48,033 nucleotides of DNA, from the NCBI GenBank assembly GCA_049999765.1, contig JBNGIQ010009166.1:1-48033 (forward strand). The letters are read 5' to 3'. Of this stretch, positions 21,357 to 32,275 are shown one piece after another. Every line of letters begins with the position of its first letter. Position 1 is the stretch's first letter. The notes beneath the pieces were generated by a model that did no database searches, was not told where the DNA came from, and worked only from the letters and a program-made list of their open reading frames with translations. Made by a program: the position numbers and the translations under genes. Source of the stretch: Phaeoceros laevis. Taxonomy: Eukaryota > Anthocerotophyta > Anthocerotopsida > Notothyladales.

Positions 21357-23424
21357 ATGTTATGTTTGGCTGGAAATATCATAAGAGCGTGTCTAGTATG
21401 GTTTATAAACCCAAGACAGTTTTTAATAGGATTCGATGTACAGGATGCTAGCAGCTTGCAAGCGTGTGTCTGTATGTTCAGCAATAGGTTTGCCTGCTTT
21501 GTTGACAAGGAAGCCATAGCCACTGGAAACAAAACAACAATTGGGGACACAACGGCAGCAGCAGTCACTATAGTAGAAGGCATGACCGACCAGACGACAT
21601 GTGTAAACATTGAGTTTGCAACAGAGCTAGCTAACCTGGGGCATGTTAGAACAATGGACTGTTCCATTGTAAGGCACTTGGGTTTACGTGAAACCCTTAC
21701 CAAGAGCCTCAACTGCATCCCTATCAGACCTACCGATATTGTTGCGACTATTTTTTCCCTTACCCAAGCTTTGAATGATGTCTTTAAGTTGTTGAAAAAG
21801 AATAACTTGAGTATAGATGCAGACAGGATTGTTCACTAATTTGGCCTGGAGCAGACTGCAGAATGCTTGCAAGAAGAGGAAGGGCCGACAAACACATTAG
21901 TTGTACATTTTTGACATGGCTGACGCCATGCATGAACTCAACTGGCTTCAACAGCACTTGTATATCGCTAGTTTGGACAAGGCTGCCAACACTCCATGCT
22001 TTCTATGCATTGCTCTAATTAGAAATCAAGCATTCATTCAGTTGTCCAGCCCTGACTTCACACCTTGTGAGGAAACTGTCCCAGGACTCCTATGTGAGCT
22101 GCAACAACAAATCTCAGAGCTACTGCCAGAGTTGGACAACAATCCCGGTGCCGCTCTACCATATCTGATGGCAACATACAAGCAGCATCGGAAGAAATAC
22201 AGGTGGCTTACAAATGCACATGATTGCTTTTTTTCCATCATAGCTGATTTGCTAACAGTGGCTACAAGTGCTTGATGCATTGGATCAAGGAATGGGCAGC
22301 CCAAAAGGAAGAAACATACCTTATGTTTCTCAAAGTCCAAACAGCTGTCTACTGGATCACTGAGTCAACAATTGACATGGCCTTGAATTTACCAGACAAG
22401 GTACATGACATATTTGTTGCTGATATTGCTAGGTGTTATGAGACTATCCCAAACGAGGGAGCAGATTCCTTGACCAGTGCCATTATGGCGTGAGTTAAGC
22501 TTGCATTCAAGCAAGCCCGCAAAACTCTCCAACCTAGATAGCAGTTGGTGGTACAGTTTGATCACAGCAGGGCATGCTTCTCAAAAAGCTAGATGGGCTG
22601 ATAACATCCAAGACACGGATTACAGCACATACATAACATTGTCTGTGGACAGGCTGATCCAATTGCACCGCTGGCTGATGAGGAACTGCTACGTATAGTT
22701 CAGGAATAGTGTGTGGAGACAACAAGCGGGCATTCCCATGGGCTTTGCTTGCTCACCGGTATGGTGCAACTTGTATTTCTCTCACTATGAGTCCAGGTTT
22801 ATCTCAAGATTAGCAAAGCTTGGGCGGATTGACCTAATGGCTCTATTTGCTAATGCTCAAAGATACATCGATGATCTTTGCTGGCTGAATACCAATACCA
22901 ACCCAATTTCTGAATCCAGCTATTGAGAGAAGGGATGATTCACCTTTCTGGATTTACCCACTGGACATCGTTACAATCGAGCCGGAAATACAAGCCTACG
23001 CAGCAGACGCTGACAACATCGTAGGTACACAAGCACGTTTCCTGTCTTTTCATTTCATGATCACTGACCTCATATGGCACATTTCTATGTCAGAAATATG
23101 ACAAGAGGCGGGACTTGCCCTTTTGAAATTGCTCAGTTCATCCATTTACATTCTAACAGATCTATTAATCAGGCCTACAAGGTCATTCTATCACAAATCT
23201 TTCCACTGGCGTATATTTGCAGCTCTGCCGAAAAAATAATTGAAGAGATTCTTCTACTAGTACATGCTTTTGAGAAAAATGGGTTTGTTAGAGCAAGACT
23301 GCTCAGCCTCATATGGAGATTTCTCATTGCTGGCTGTTTTCCAGGAGCCTACGTTGAGACTCAGGACATCCTCAAGCTCCTACCACTGGATAGAGGGCAG
23401 GGATATCGGAAAAGAAAATTCTGA
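21357..23424 (+). pseudogene. reverse transcriptase of an unusual (GIPMG/RYIDD) retroelement, decayed
   Basis: The plus strand, read across several frames, gives the RT core in order: a lysine/arginine-rich block ending in KYRWLTNA (near 22200), VADIARCYETIPNEG (first catalytic Asp, near 22420), HRWLMRNCYV, QAGIPMGFACSPVWCNLYF (near 22725), and RYIDDLCWLN with the catalytic Asp pair (near 22870). A connection reads PFWIYPLDIVTIEPEIQAY in the next frame (near 22940), and a thumb-like stretch follows at 23074-23424 (HSNRSINQAYKVILSQIF). Breaks: a frameshift near 22270, others near 22490 and 22920, one before 23074, and a TAG near 22696. GIPMG and RYIDD are unlike copia, gypsy or LINE enzymes here and resemble Penelope-like and some algal RTs; the clade is uncertain. 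The part from 21357 to 22200 is open but unrecognised. Confidence 0.7.
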
Positions 23425-24727
23425 AACCGTAATGGACAAGTTTCTACTTGATTTCCATGTGGTGTGCTCCCCGGACGGGGGATGCACACCGCATCCACTG
23501 TACGGGCAGTGGCCTGAGTCGTGCTTTTAGACCGTGCTTTCAGACCCGTGCCAACATTTTTTCCAAAAGCCCTGTCAAGTTTTGTGTCAAGTTGGTGCCC
23601 AACCACTGTCCTGCTGCCTTTTTAGATGCTGGGCTAATACTAGGTTACCTTCCCACCTGCTGGCTTGTGATTTCAAAATGCTGAGTGGTTTCCCCAATTG
23701 CCATCTGTCACCCTGCCACACACCTAGCCAATCTGAAGGGAAGAGACCAAAAGATTTTTTGAGAAGGGCAACACAGTCACAACAATTCAGCAACCGAAGG
23801 AGGTGGTCAGAATATTTCACCTGATGCAGCTGCTTGTTTCTGCTTTCATCTATGATGATGCTCCTTGATGCTTGCTGATTGGTTTGTGTCCTGGCAACAG
23901 CAGTAGGAACTTAGGTCACTAACAATCTGTGGTCAAGAAAATCGTGACCAGGTCCTTGCACACATCATGAATGGGGAGAGTTTACCAAAAGTACTTCCAG
24001 AAACTCTCGCGATGAGCCCACTTGGTATTGATGAGGAGTGGGGGAGGCATGGCTCACCCCCATGTTCCCATGGTGATGCTAGTAGACATATGCAAAGTGT
24101 TGCTTTACATTTTTGCATTGTCTTTTCGCAAGAGTAGATTGTCACTAAGCAGCAGCCTTGCTAGAGACAAGTCAGGGAAACATTGTTAGCTAGTGATTAT
24201 GAAAGGAAAAAATTCCCTACTGCCCGCATACTGGAAAAAGGTCAGTCTGTTTTTAAAAAAAGGCAATGTTAGGTAAGCAACGTTACGTGTTCATGTTACG
24301 TAAGCAATGTTACATCTTCAAGTTGCACTCAGGTTTTTTTGCATTCTGCTCAAGCTGCATTTTGATTTTGACAGCTGCATTTTTTGACAGGGCCACCTAT
24401 TTAGCAAATGCCAGACAGGCAATGAGATGCAACAAATGCCAAACGGTACGAATGCCTGACTGGCATACATTGAACTTGCTGCTGTAAAAGACCAGGACAT
24501 GGTAAAAAAACGGATTTACTTCACATGGTTTTGCTGGTGCACCATGGCTGTCATGTCATGATCTGGTACAAAAAGAAGAGGGTCTGTAGCCTCATGAGAT
24601 GTTAATGTGGGCACTACAAGAAGTCCCGACCTGTCTAAGCTCTGGCCATGAGCCTCAAGCCTGGTCCAAGGCAGGTCCTTGTCCAAGGCAATGTCGCAGT
24701 TATCCTTGTCAGATGCCAAGGTCAAAC
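23425..24727. other. no gene recognised
   Basis: Sequence after the RT thumb region, possibly the 3' part of that element. Around 24270-24320 GTAAGCAA-x-GTTAC occurs twice. No coding frame with protein character was seen. Confidence 0.4.
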
Positions 24728-24866
24728 TGTATGTATGTATGTATGTATGTATGTATGTATGTATGTATGTATGTATGTATGTNNNNNNNNNNTGTATGTA
24801 TGTATGTATGTATGTATGTATGTATGTATGTATGTATGTGTGTATGTATGTATGTATGTATGTATG
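24728..24866 (+). repeat. TGTA microsatellite with an assembly gap
   Basis: A long (TGTA)n tract, interrupted by ten N bases at 24783-24792. Its true length is therefore unknown. It lies at the 3' border of the minus-strand unknown coding region at 24880-25590, again a junction between element pieces. Confidence 0.95.
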
Positions 24867-24879
24867 AAATGCAAACACA

Positions 24880-25590
24880 CACACACGTTAGGCCAGAGTC
24901 TAGAAGAGCATCAGTAACATCCTCAAGCATGCTGCAGAAGTTGTCTTTTTCCATCCACACAGCCAGGGCCTCCTGTATGTGATGTGTGAGCCAAGCAACT
25001 GTCTGAGAATCCTCTCCCCTTGCCTTGGCATGCTTCCAATTGTCACTCGCAAAAATGAGGGCAATCTTAGCCTGGGCACTGTCATGTTCAGCCGGCTGCA
25101 TAGCTAAATCATGTCGAGAACGGCCATGTCCAGGAAATTGAGAGAACGAAGCAAGGCATGGAGAAACTGCCGAGAGTGTTGTGGAAAAGCCGCATCCTTG
25201 GCATCCAGAGTCTTTTGGTCGGGCACGATTGTCCTCGTGGTTAGAGAGGTTGACAACAGATGTCGGTGCAGGCCATGATGTCCCCTCCCGCCGGAACACA
25301 AGCTTGGCCTTTTGAATCTCCGTGCATGGCACACCCGCGCGCTTGGCTTTGACAAACCTCAACCAATCTAACCGTAGTGAAGTTGGTGGAGTTTGCTTCG
25401 TGGAATTGGCCTTTCAGCACATCGGACCCAAACCTGGCCCAATTCACATCTGTGTTGTAGCGTTTGTCGAATATGTACCCCAAGCCAGGCAGGTAGGTAG
25501 CTGACCCGAGGCCAGCTGCTTCCCATACATGCGGAAATACAGCTCTTCTATCTCGTTCTTCTCCTCCACAGACAAGTTGGGTGGATGCTC
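24880..25590 (-). pseudogene. unrecognised protein, C-terminal part, frameshifted
   Basis: On the minus strand, protein-like readings occur in successive frames: SVEEKNEIEELYFRMYGKQL (near 25550), YLPGLGYIFDKRYNTDVNWARFG (near 25480), LRLDWLRFVKAKRAGVPCTE (near 25360) and AKIALIFASDNWKHAKARG followed by [18 protein letters not shown] (near 25050-24950). At least two frameshifts join them. The reading then enters the microsatellite. I know no family for it. The LTR at 25592-25822 separates it from a basic N-terminal ORF at 25919-26278, so the two may be halves of one gene. Confidence 0.4.
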
Positions 25591-25591
25591 C

Positions 25592-25822
25592 CCCTCTAGA
25601 ACTTACGATCGATGGCAGATTGATTGCATAAAGAAGTGATAGATTGGCGTGCTCGTGTGGCCGCTTAAAAGATGTGCAACGGTCGTGTCCCATGACTTGT
25701 GGTGGTTGCCGTTTCATTGTGTCGATATGAATCTTAGCGATTCATATCCGACTGTTCACTATTTAATTATAGCCTATTTAATATGAAAATAATGCCGGCT
25801 ATTACTTTCTACCTTTATTTAC
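25592..25822 (-). mobile_element. copia-type LTR, isolated copy
   Basis: It matches the LTRs at 26873-27120 and 33149-33409 in the same orientation, for example in GTGGCCGCTTAAAAG, GTGTCCC, and GATATGAATC-x-TAGCGATTCATATC, but it is more diverged and lacks their TATATAAATA. No primer-binding site follows it. It lies between two pieces of an unknown minus-strand gene, so it is probably a solo LTR that landed in that gene. CTCCC occurs at both edges and could be a target duplication. Confidence 0.6.
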
Positions 25823-25918
25823 TTTTACTCCCGCCGTCAAAGGTACTTCCCATAGGCAGAAAAATGGCATCCATTGTCTTTTGGTCGACTGTCTCTTGGC
25901 AAGGTGAAGCTCATGCTT

Positions 25919-26278
25919 CTATTTGAAGTCCCTGCCCTCCAAGCCCATGATCTCCCTAAAAAACTCCTTCACCTCTCCTAGCGGGATGCCACCAATAAAA
26001 GTAACAGGTGTGCTTGCAGGCCGTCGTGACCGCTTGATGGGTTTTGGGTGCTCCCCATCTTCGTCTAATAACGCTGAGAATGCATCGTCATCGTCATCCA
26101 TAGGGCCTTCCGCCTTTACAACAGGAGGAATGAAGTTCACCTTGACCTTCTTCCTGCCTCTCGGTGAAGTGCGTGCCTCCTTCGTGGGCTTGCCACTAGC
26201 AAGCACCCGTCCTTTTCTATCCGCAGGCTCCTGCTTCAACGCCTTCAGAGCACGCGAGCACGTTTTGCGCTCGCCCAT
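25919..26278 (-). CDS. unrecognised basic/acidic protein, N-terminal part
   Basis: The best start is the ATG at 26276-26278 (MGERKTCSRALKALKQE); the frame is open further upstream to 26413 but that part looks untranslated. The 119 residues are rich in Lys and Arg (SPRGRKKVKV, IKRSRRPAS) with an acidic patch (MDDDDDAFSALLDEDGE), and end EVKEFFREIMGLEGRDFK. The basic clusters look like nuclear localisation signals. No domain was recognised. The stop at 25919 is followed by the isolated LTR and then by the unknown coding region at 24880-25590, which may once have continued this gene. Confidence 0.4.
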   Translation of the reverse strand: MGERKTCSRALKALKQEPADRKGRVLASGKPTKEARTSPRGRKKVKVNFIPPVVKAEGPMDDDDDAFSALLDEDGEHPKPIKRSRRPASTPVTFIGGIPLGEVKEFFREIMGLEGRDFK

Positions 26279-26872
26279 TTCAAAACTTGCCACAATAACA
26301 AAGCACATTAGCTTAGCGTGAACTCCAATGCGGCTCAAAGCAAAGTCCAGGGCAACGCAAAACAAATGACAATCTCGAGAAGAAGAACAACGCATGCTTA
26401 TAGAAAGCACCATTGCTTACCGGCTGGAGTAGCTAAACCAATGTGCAGAAAACAACACGACGCTCGGTGCGGCAGGACCAATTGAAGATGATGGCAGGCT
26501 CAAGGACGAGCAGCACAGTAGCAAATGGGCAGGAGCAGGGGAGCTGATTGACGGAGACAGAAGACAAGTATGCACCCGAAAGCATAGCTATTGTCCACCA
26601 CTCGGGACGAAGTTTAACCCTAGATTAGGTTGGCACCAAAATCCGACATTAATGTCGGAAGAGCGGCGCACGACACGTGGCCCAATAGGAAAAACTCACA
26701 GCCACCATCCAAATGTCGCATGCGGTCACGTGTCACAATTTGCTTGGTGAAACCTGTTACTGCCCATCTAGGTTGGGGGTGATCTCTACATGGGCGGTAC
26801 ATCATGGAAAGAACCTTGGAGTGGTGTGCAGACCTATGCTAATTTGTACAAATGCGGTACAGTCCAATGTGC
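26279..26872. other. no gene recognised; upstream of the basic ORF
   Basis: Contains the probable leader and upstream region of the minus-strand ORF at 25919-26278, and the flank of the copia insertion. A short minus-strand frame at 26620-26805 shows nothing recognisable. Confidence 0.4.
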
Positions 26873-27120
26873 TAAAGGCTAGTGTAGGATAGACAGAGAG
26901 GAAGGCTAGACTTCGTAGAAAAGAGATTATGATTTGGGGCCGTGTGGCCACTTAAAAGGTGTGCGGGCACCTGCTGATGGTGTCCCGTGACAAGTGATGG
27001 GTCACGACCCCTAATGGCACCGATAGGAATCTAACGATTCATATCTGGTGCCTTTAACATTTCGTCTTAATAATATTAATAAATAATGTTGGCTATATAA
27101 ATAACCTAAACTACTTTTAC
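26873..27120 (-). repeat. 3' LTR of copia element 1
   Basis: About 248 bases, matching 33149-33409. In element orientation it begins GTAAAAGTAG after a purine-rich AAGTGGGAG (polypurine tract, around 27121-27129) and ends CTAGCCTTTA. TG and CA ends are not preserved. Confidence 0.8.
27094..27103 (+). promoter_or_regulatory. TATA box pointing into the element (antisense to pol)
   Basis: TATATAAATA inside the 3' LTR, about 110 bases upstream of the ATG of the opposite-strand gene at 27203. The same motif is in the other LTR at 33383-33392, and the 3' LTR of copia element 2 has a TATATATA-rich equivalent near 36900. Because the motif reads as TATTTATATA on the other strand, it could also serve sense transcription, but its place close to the inner edge of the LTR suits the opposite-strand gene. 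This is inference from position. Confidence 0.45.
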
Positions 27121-27202
27121 TCCCACTTAGCCAGTACTACCCTATTTTTACTGCCCAGTAAGTTCACAGTCTTCATGATTAAGTCTTCACGGAGCTCGGG
27201 AA

Positions 27203-27632
27203 ATGGCCGGTTGCGACCTTGAGGTAGCAGGGCTGCTTGCGGCCGTGATGGTGTTGCTGACCTGCCTCATGTGCTGCCGACGCCGCCCATGTCAAGTGTG
27301 CAAGGAGTTCACCAAGCTCTACTCTTTGGAGGAAGAGCTGGAGGTTGCGCATTTGAAGTGGCGACTAGCTCAGGGATTGCTGCGTCTTGTAGTTGATGCT
27401 TCGTTCCGGTGCCTTCCAAATTGCTTCGATCGGTTCATGTATGCAGGCTGCGATTTTACTGACAGTGGCCATCATATCATTAGATATGGTGAGTTTTCAG
27501 GGATTGCTCCCATTGATGGCCTTGATCCTTGTTGCATGTGAAGTTGCCTTCTGACTTGTGTTGTTTGGTGATGCAGAACCGTGGTGGCGCTGCTCGACAG
27601 TGATGCCAACTGGGCGGTTTTATCCTGGTTGA
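27203..27632 (+). CDS. opposite-strand accessory protein of copia element 1 (two exons)
   Basis: Exon 1 is 27203-27488, exon 2 is 27577-27632; the intron begins GTGAGT and ends TGATGCAG (88 bases). The product is 113 residues: a hydrophobic membrane-anchor segment at about residues 8-24 (LLAAVMVLLTCLMCC), a Cys/Arg-rich patch, then EFTKLYSLEEELEVAHLKWR, RCLPNCFDRFMYAGCDFT, IIRYEPWWRC and a short tail. A homologue with the same intron position lies at 36371-36755 in the second copia element, also antisense to pol and also between the pol stop and the 3' LTR. Without splicing, the frame ends at 27541 in a sequence not shared with the homologue. The 3' end is 20 bases from the pol stop. No known family was recognised. 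It may be a captured host gene, kept on the strand where its intron is not removed from the element's RNA. Confidence 0.7.
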
Positions 27633-27652
27633 AGAATCTGTTAGTGGTAGTG

Positions 27653-30600
27653 CTAGCTAGTAGGTTTCCCTTTTTGGTGCTGTTTATGATCTTCCACTAA
27701 CCCCATAGCCCTGGGGAATTTCTCGTGCTTCTCTCGGGTAGTGCTTTTGTGAGCAGGTCTGCAAGGTTTTCGTTGGTGGACACAGACTATAGGTTAGCAT
27801 GCCCATCTAAGATTACCTGCCTGATGAAGTGATGTTTTATCTCGACATGCTTGGTTTGTGCGTGCATGACTGGATTCTGGGCAAGAGCTATTGCAGACTG
27901 TTGTCACTCGGCAGCAAGGTTGGTGCAGTTTGGTGTAGTTTGGGTTTCCCCAAGTGAATCCAACAGTTCTCTGGCATGTAGAATGTCTTGTGCTGCCGTT
28001 GTTGATGAGATATATTCTGCTTCAATGGAAGAGAGTGCTACCACATACTGCTTCTTACTGTGCCAGGCGATTATGGTTCCATTGTGTTCATTCTTCCCCA
28101 ACATAAGGCAGTGTGCTCAGATAGAGCGGCGACTATCAGAATCAGCAGCCCAATCAGCATCGCACTAACAGGTAAGCAGCAGGTTTTGAGGTTGTTGTTT
28201 GTACAGGAGCCCTAATCTCGACGAGCCTCCAAGGTACCTCATGCATCTTTGTACTGCATTCCAGTGAGCCAATCCACAATTTGATAGAAACTGGGAAGTC
28301 ACTTCAACTGAATGTGAAAGCTCCGGTCGTGTTCAGTTGCAAAAGCAGATCAGAACTCCCACTCCAGATCTGTAAGGGACATTCTCCATTTGTTGTCGTT
28401 CTCAAGTGCTCAGTTTGGGGACACTGGTCTAGTGTTAATCTTTCTCCTGTGGCCATTGGTGTTGCTGCAGGAGTTGCATTCTGTAACCTGAAGCGGACAA
28501 GGACTTGCTGCACGAACTGAGCCTGGTGGATAAAGATTGTGTGCCTAGCCAAATCTTGACGGATTTGTATGCCTAAGAACCAACTTAATTGACCTAAATT
28601 TGTCATGGAGAACTCGAAGGCCAGTATTCCTTTGACCTTGTTCATTTGTTTCTGGGCTGCGAGCAATTATCACAGCATCGTCAACGTAGAGAGCTAAGTA
28701 TGCTACACCATTTTTATCATGCAGTTTGTAGACATTGGAGTCAACACTACTCTGGACAAAACCGCAATTCTTGAGGTAAGTATCAATTCTCTTGTACCAC
28801 TCGTGTGGTGACTATTTGAGGCCATACAGAGTTTATATGAGTCTGTATACCTTTGTTGGATGTTTTGGGTCAACATACCCCTCTGGCTGATGCATGTAGA
28901 TGGTTTCTTCTAGGTTGCCATTGTGGAACGTTGTTTTTACATCCATGTGCTGCAGAAGAAAATCATGTTGAGCAGCTATGGCCAGGAGGGTGCATATGGA
29001 GGTCGCTCTTACGACAGGTAAGAAGGTCTCCATGTAGTTAAGTCCCTCAACTTGACTGTAGCCTCTTGCTACCAGCCTTGCCTTAAACCTGGCAACAGTG
29101 CCATCAGCTGCAAGCTTTCGTTTAAATACCCACTTACAAGTCATGGCTTTTCTTCTAGGTAGCAGATCTTCAAGCACCCAAGTTTTGTTATCGATAATTG
29201 ACTTGTATTCAGATTCGATGGCCTCCTGCAACTTGGCTCTGTCTAGGGAGTTGACAGCTTCTTGATATGATTGTGGTTCTCTCATATCGAATGGCATGCC
29301 AGTGTTGTCATTTTGAACAAGAAAGGATGGATATGTTAAGGGTGGAGTGACCCAGTCAGCAGGTGTGGAAGTGTGGCGTCGAGTACCTAGAGTCGTGCCC
29401 CGCCTTGGTGGAGCTACAACTTCTTCAAGTTGAGGTATCTCCACCGTTTGCTCTTCCACCTTGTCCTCATCTTTGTCAGATGACTGATTGTCCTCTGGTT
29501 CACTTGCAGGGTCAATAGTTGCTGTTGGTGCAGCAGACACAACATCCTCATCATCCATAGGAAGTCACTTGGCTCCTCGTCACTGTCAGGGCCAGGGACT
29601 AGGCAGGCTTGGACTTGTTTGAGAGGAGCTGGGCTGGTGCATTGTTACAGAGGTGTACCCATAACCACTACTAGAGTCTGGTGCAGACTGTGTGGATGTC
29701 TGTGTATCATCTATCAGGGTACAATCAAGTGAGGGTGTAAGTAAAAGTTTTTCATTAAATATCACACTACGTGCATGGGTAGTGGATTTACTTGTGGGGT
29801 CAAACAATTTATAGCCCTTAACCCCCTTCGTATAGCCTACAAAAACATACTTACGTGCTTTGTAGTCTAATTTTACCCGCTTTTTCTCTGACAAATGTGC
29901 ATAAGCTGGAGATCTGAAGATTTTTAGATGGTTAATCCGAGGCTTATGACTAGTCCAACATTCAAATGGAGTGGCCCCTGCAAAGGCCTTGGTAGGGATT
30001 TTGTTTTCGATGCAAGCTGCTGTTGCAACAGCTTCTCTCCAATATCCACGTGAGAGGCCGGAAAGTTTTAACATGGACTTGGCCTGCTCCTGAAGATGCT
30101 TATTATCGAGTTCAGCAAGTGGATTTTGCGAGGACATATTAGGTACAGTAAACTGCCGATTTATCCCCAGCTCCTTGTAATAAGCCTTAAACTCATCTGA
30201 TATGTATTCGCCACCGTGGTCGCTGCGCAGGGTTTTCAGGATCTCTCCAATTTGCCGTTGGGCAAAGGCCACATACTCTTGGAAACAGCCAAGGGTCTAG
30301 CTCTTGTGGTTGATCAAATTGATCACCGTGACAGCATACCTGCTGTCATCTAGGAAGGAAAAGAATATACAATGCCCCTCCTAGAGACTGTGTAGAGATG
30401 GGGCCACATAGATCAATGTGTACTAACTCCAATAACTTGGTGGCTCGTGTTGGATTCGCATCAGTGTACAGAAGTCGGTGATGTTTCCCGAACACGAATG
30501 CTTCACAGAACTGCCTGTCGGCAAACTGGAGCAAGAACTTCTCTCTATATAGAGTATTGCTGGCCACCATGGCTTTGAGTTCGTCGAAATTGACGTGGCC

Positions 30601-32275
30601 AAGGCGACAGTGCCACAACATGGCGTCATGTACGTGCTTGGTCTCCTGGGTGACATGAACTTGGGTAGGTGTGTGCTTGTACTCTAACTTTGGAGGTGAT
30701 GTTGAGCTGATATAGGCCATGAAAGGGAGTGCCCATTGCCAAGACTCTGTGTTTTGTACTGTGGGTCATTGACAATGCATTGCAGACCCTTAAAGGAGAC
30801 GTCCAAGACGTGTTGTGTTGTTAACTTGCGAACAGACACCAGATTTTTGACCATGGAGGGAACGTGGAGAACATCTATGAGGCCTAGTGTTGTTTTATCA
30901 GCTAGAGTGACAGGGACTGACTCTATGCCCTCAATCTGTAACCCACTATCATCACCAAGCAGGAACTGTCCAGGAGGTACTTGCCTGTACTCTGTGAATG
31001 AATTCTTTGAATGACAGATATGTGAGGAAGCTCCCGAGTCTATGAACCAGACGTGTTTGTTTGATGTAGTGGAGACCATGCATGTAGCCAAGATGGTATT
31101 TGACTTACGCTATACGACGTGAGACTTAGGTGGGGTATACGTCGAGGCTCATTTGCTTTCTTCTTTCGACAGTCGGCCTCCTAGTGACCGCGAATGAGGC
31201 ATCAGTTGCAGGGTCCTTTTTTCTTTGCCAGAGCTGATGACCACGCCTTTTGTAAGTGCTGTTGTTACTGCTGCTGTTCGACTACCAAGGTTGCCAAGAT
31301 GGCTGCCTCTTGGGGCCTCTGTTTGTGTAGAGCGCCCTACTAGAGGACTCTCCCCTATGGGAGGTACCACCCTGAAAATTGCAATTCGAGTTCACTCTTC
31401 CTCGAGAAGACCACCAATGAGGTCAGACAGTGTCACTGCGGGTGGCGTTCCTACAAGTGTAGCTTGTGCTACTTGTCGCAGCGCTGAGCTGCAATTGCTT
31501 ACAAAAATTCTGTAGCTCGGAGGTAGAGAGAGAAGGAGTGCAACGGCTGCTTGCATTTCTGTTGTCTTTGTGCCACTGGAGGTGAGCTTGGATCGTAGTT
31601 GTCGACACTTGAACACATGTTGTTCTGCTGTCTTATTTTCTCTCATTTTACAGTTATAAAACGATGTGGTAGCACTCACCGTGGAGGAGCCATTTATAAC
31701 TTGGTAAGTTTGAGAGAGGGAGTTCCCATACAGCTTTTGTGGACTCGACGTCTTGGGTACGTTGCATCATAGAACCGTCTAGGACAGACTGAAATACACC
31801 AAGGGCTCTAAGATCGAGTTTTTCCCAAGCCTCATGATCTGCTGAGGACATTGTTTGTGGTGGTTTAGGAACTGTGTGACAACCCCCCACAGACCATTTT
31901 CTTTTAAAATAGTTTGCAATCGCAATGCCCAGATGTCAAACTGGTTCCAGAAAATCTATCTTCTTCTTTAAACTCAATTTTCATGTTATTAACACTTGTG
32001 TTATTTGTAATAGTGCCAGCTGGTGGCTGTTGAGCCATGGTGTGCACGACTTGTGCTGCTAAAGTTTGGGCAAGGCGTGCTCTTTGTGTAGCAGATACTG
32101 TGGAACTGGTAGTGGAGGTGCTACCCTGTGAGGTGTCAGGCTAAGCAGCAAGCATGTACAGGGAGAGAGGATCTACAGGATTGAAGACACTAGAATTTGT
32201 GGCTTCTGAATTTGTATTTCCTCTGCCTCTGCCTCTACGGGTTTGATCGCTACGTCCACGCCCAGTGTATGACAT
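27653..32275 (-). pseudogene. copia gag-pol polyprotein, decayed
   Basis: Domains in the usual copia order on the minus strand. Gag starts near the ATG at 32275, with a UBN2-type gag core at about 31890-31390 (ALGVFQSVLDGS, KMRENKTAEQHVFKCRQLRSKL, LLLSLPPSYRIF). Protease at 31091-30684 has DSGASSHI. The pre-integrase (LWHCRLGHVNFDEL) is at 30620. Integrase covers 30470-29586 (HIDLCGP, then LRSDHGGEYIS and the AE-x2-N region). Reverse transcriptase covers 29220-28300 (WVFKRKLAADG, FKARLVARGYSQ, YVDDAVIIA at about 28700, LGIQIRQDL). RNase H covers 28104-27653 (SSIEAEYIS, ending KHEKFPRAMGL). The cysteine in the zinc motif CEA-x-VFGKHH is Phe. Stops lie near 28830, 28815 and 27904, with frameshifts between the listed blocks. 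The first motif of gag is interrupted as well. Confidence 0.85.
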
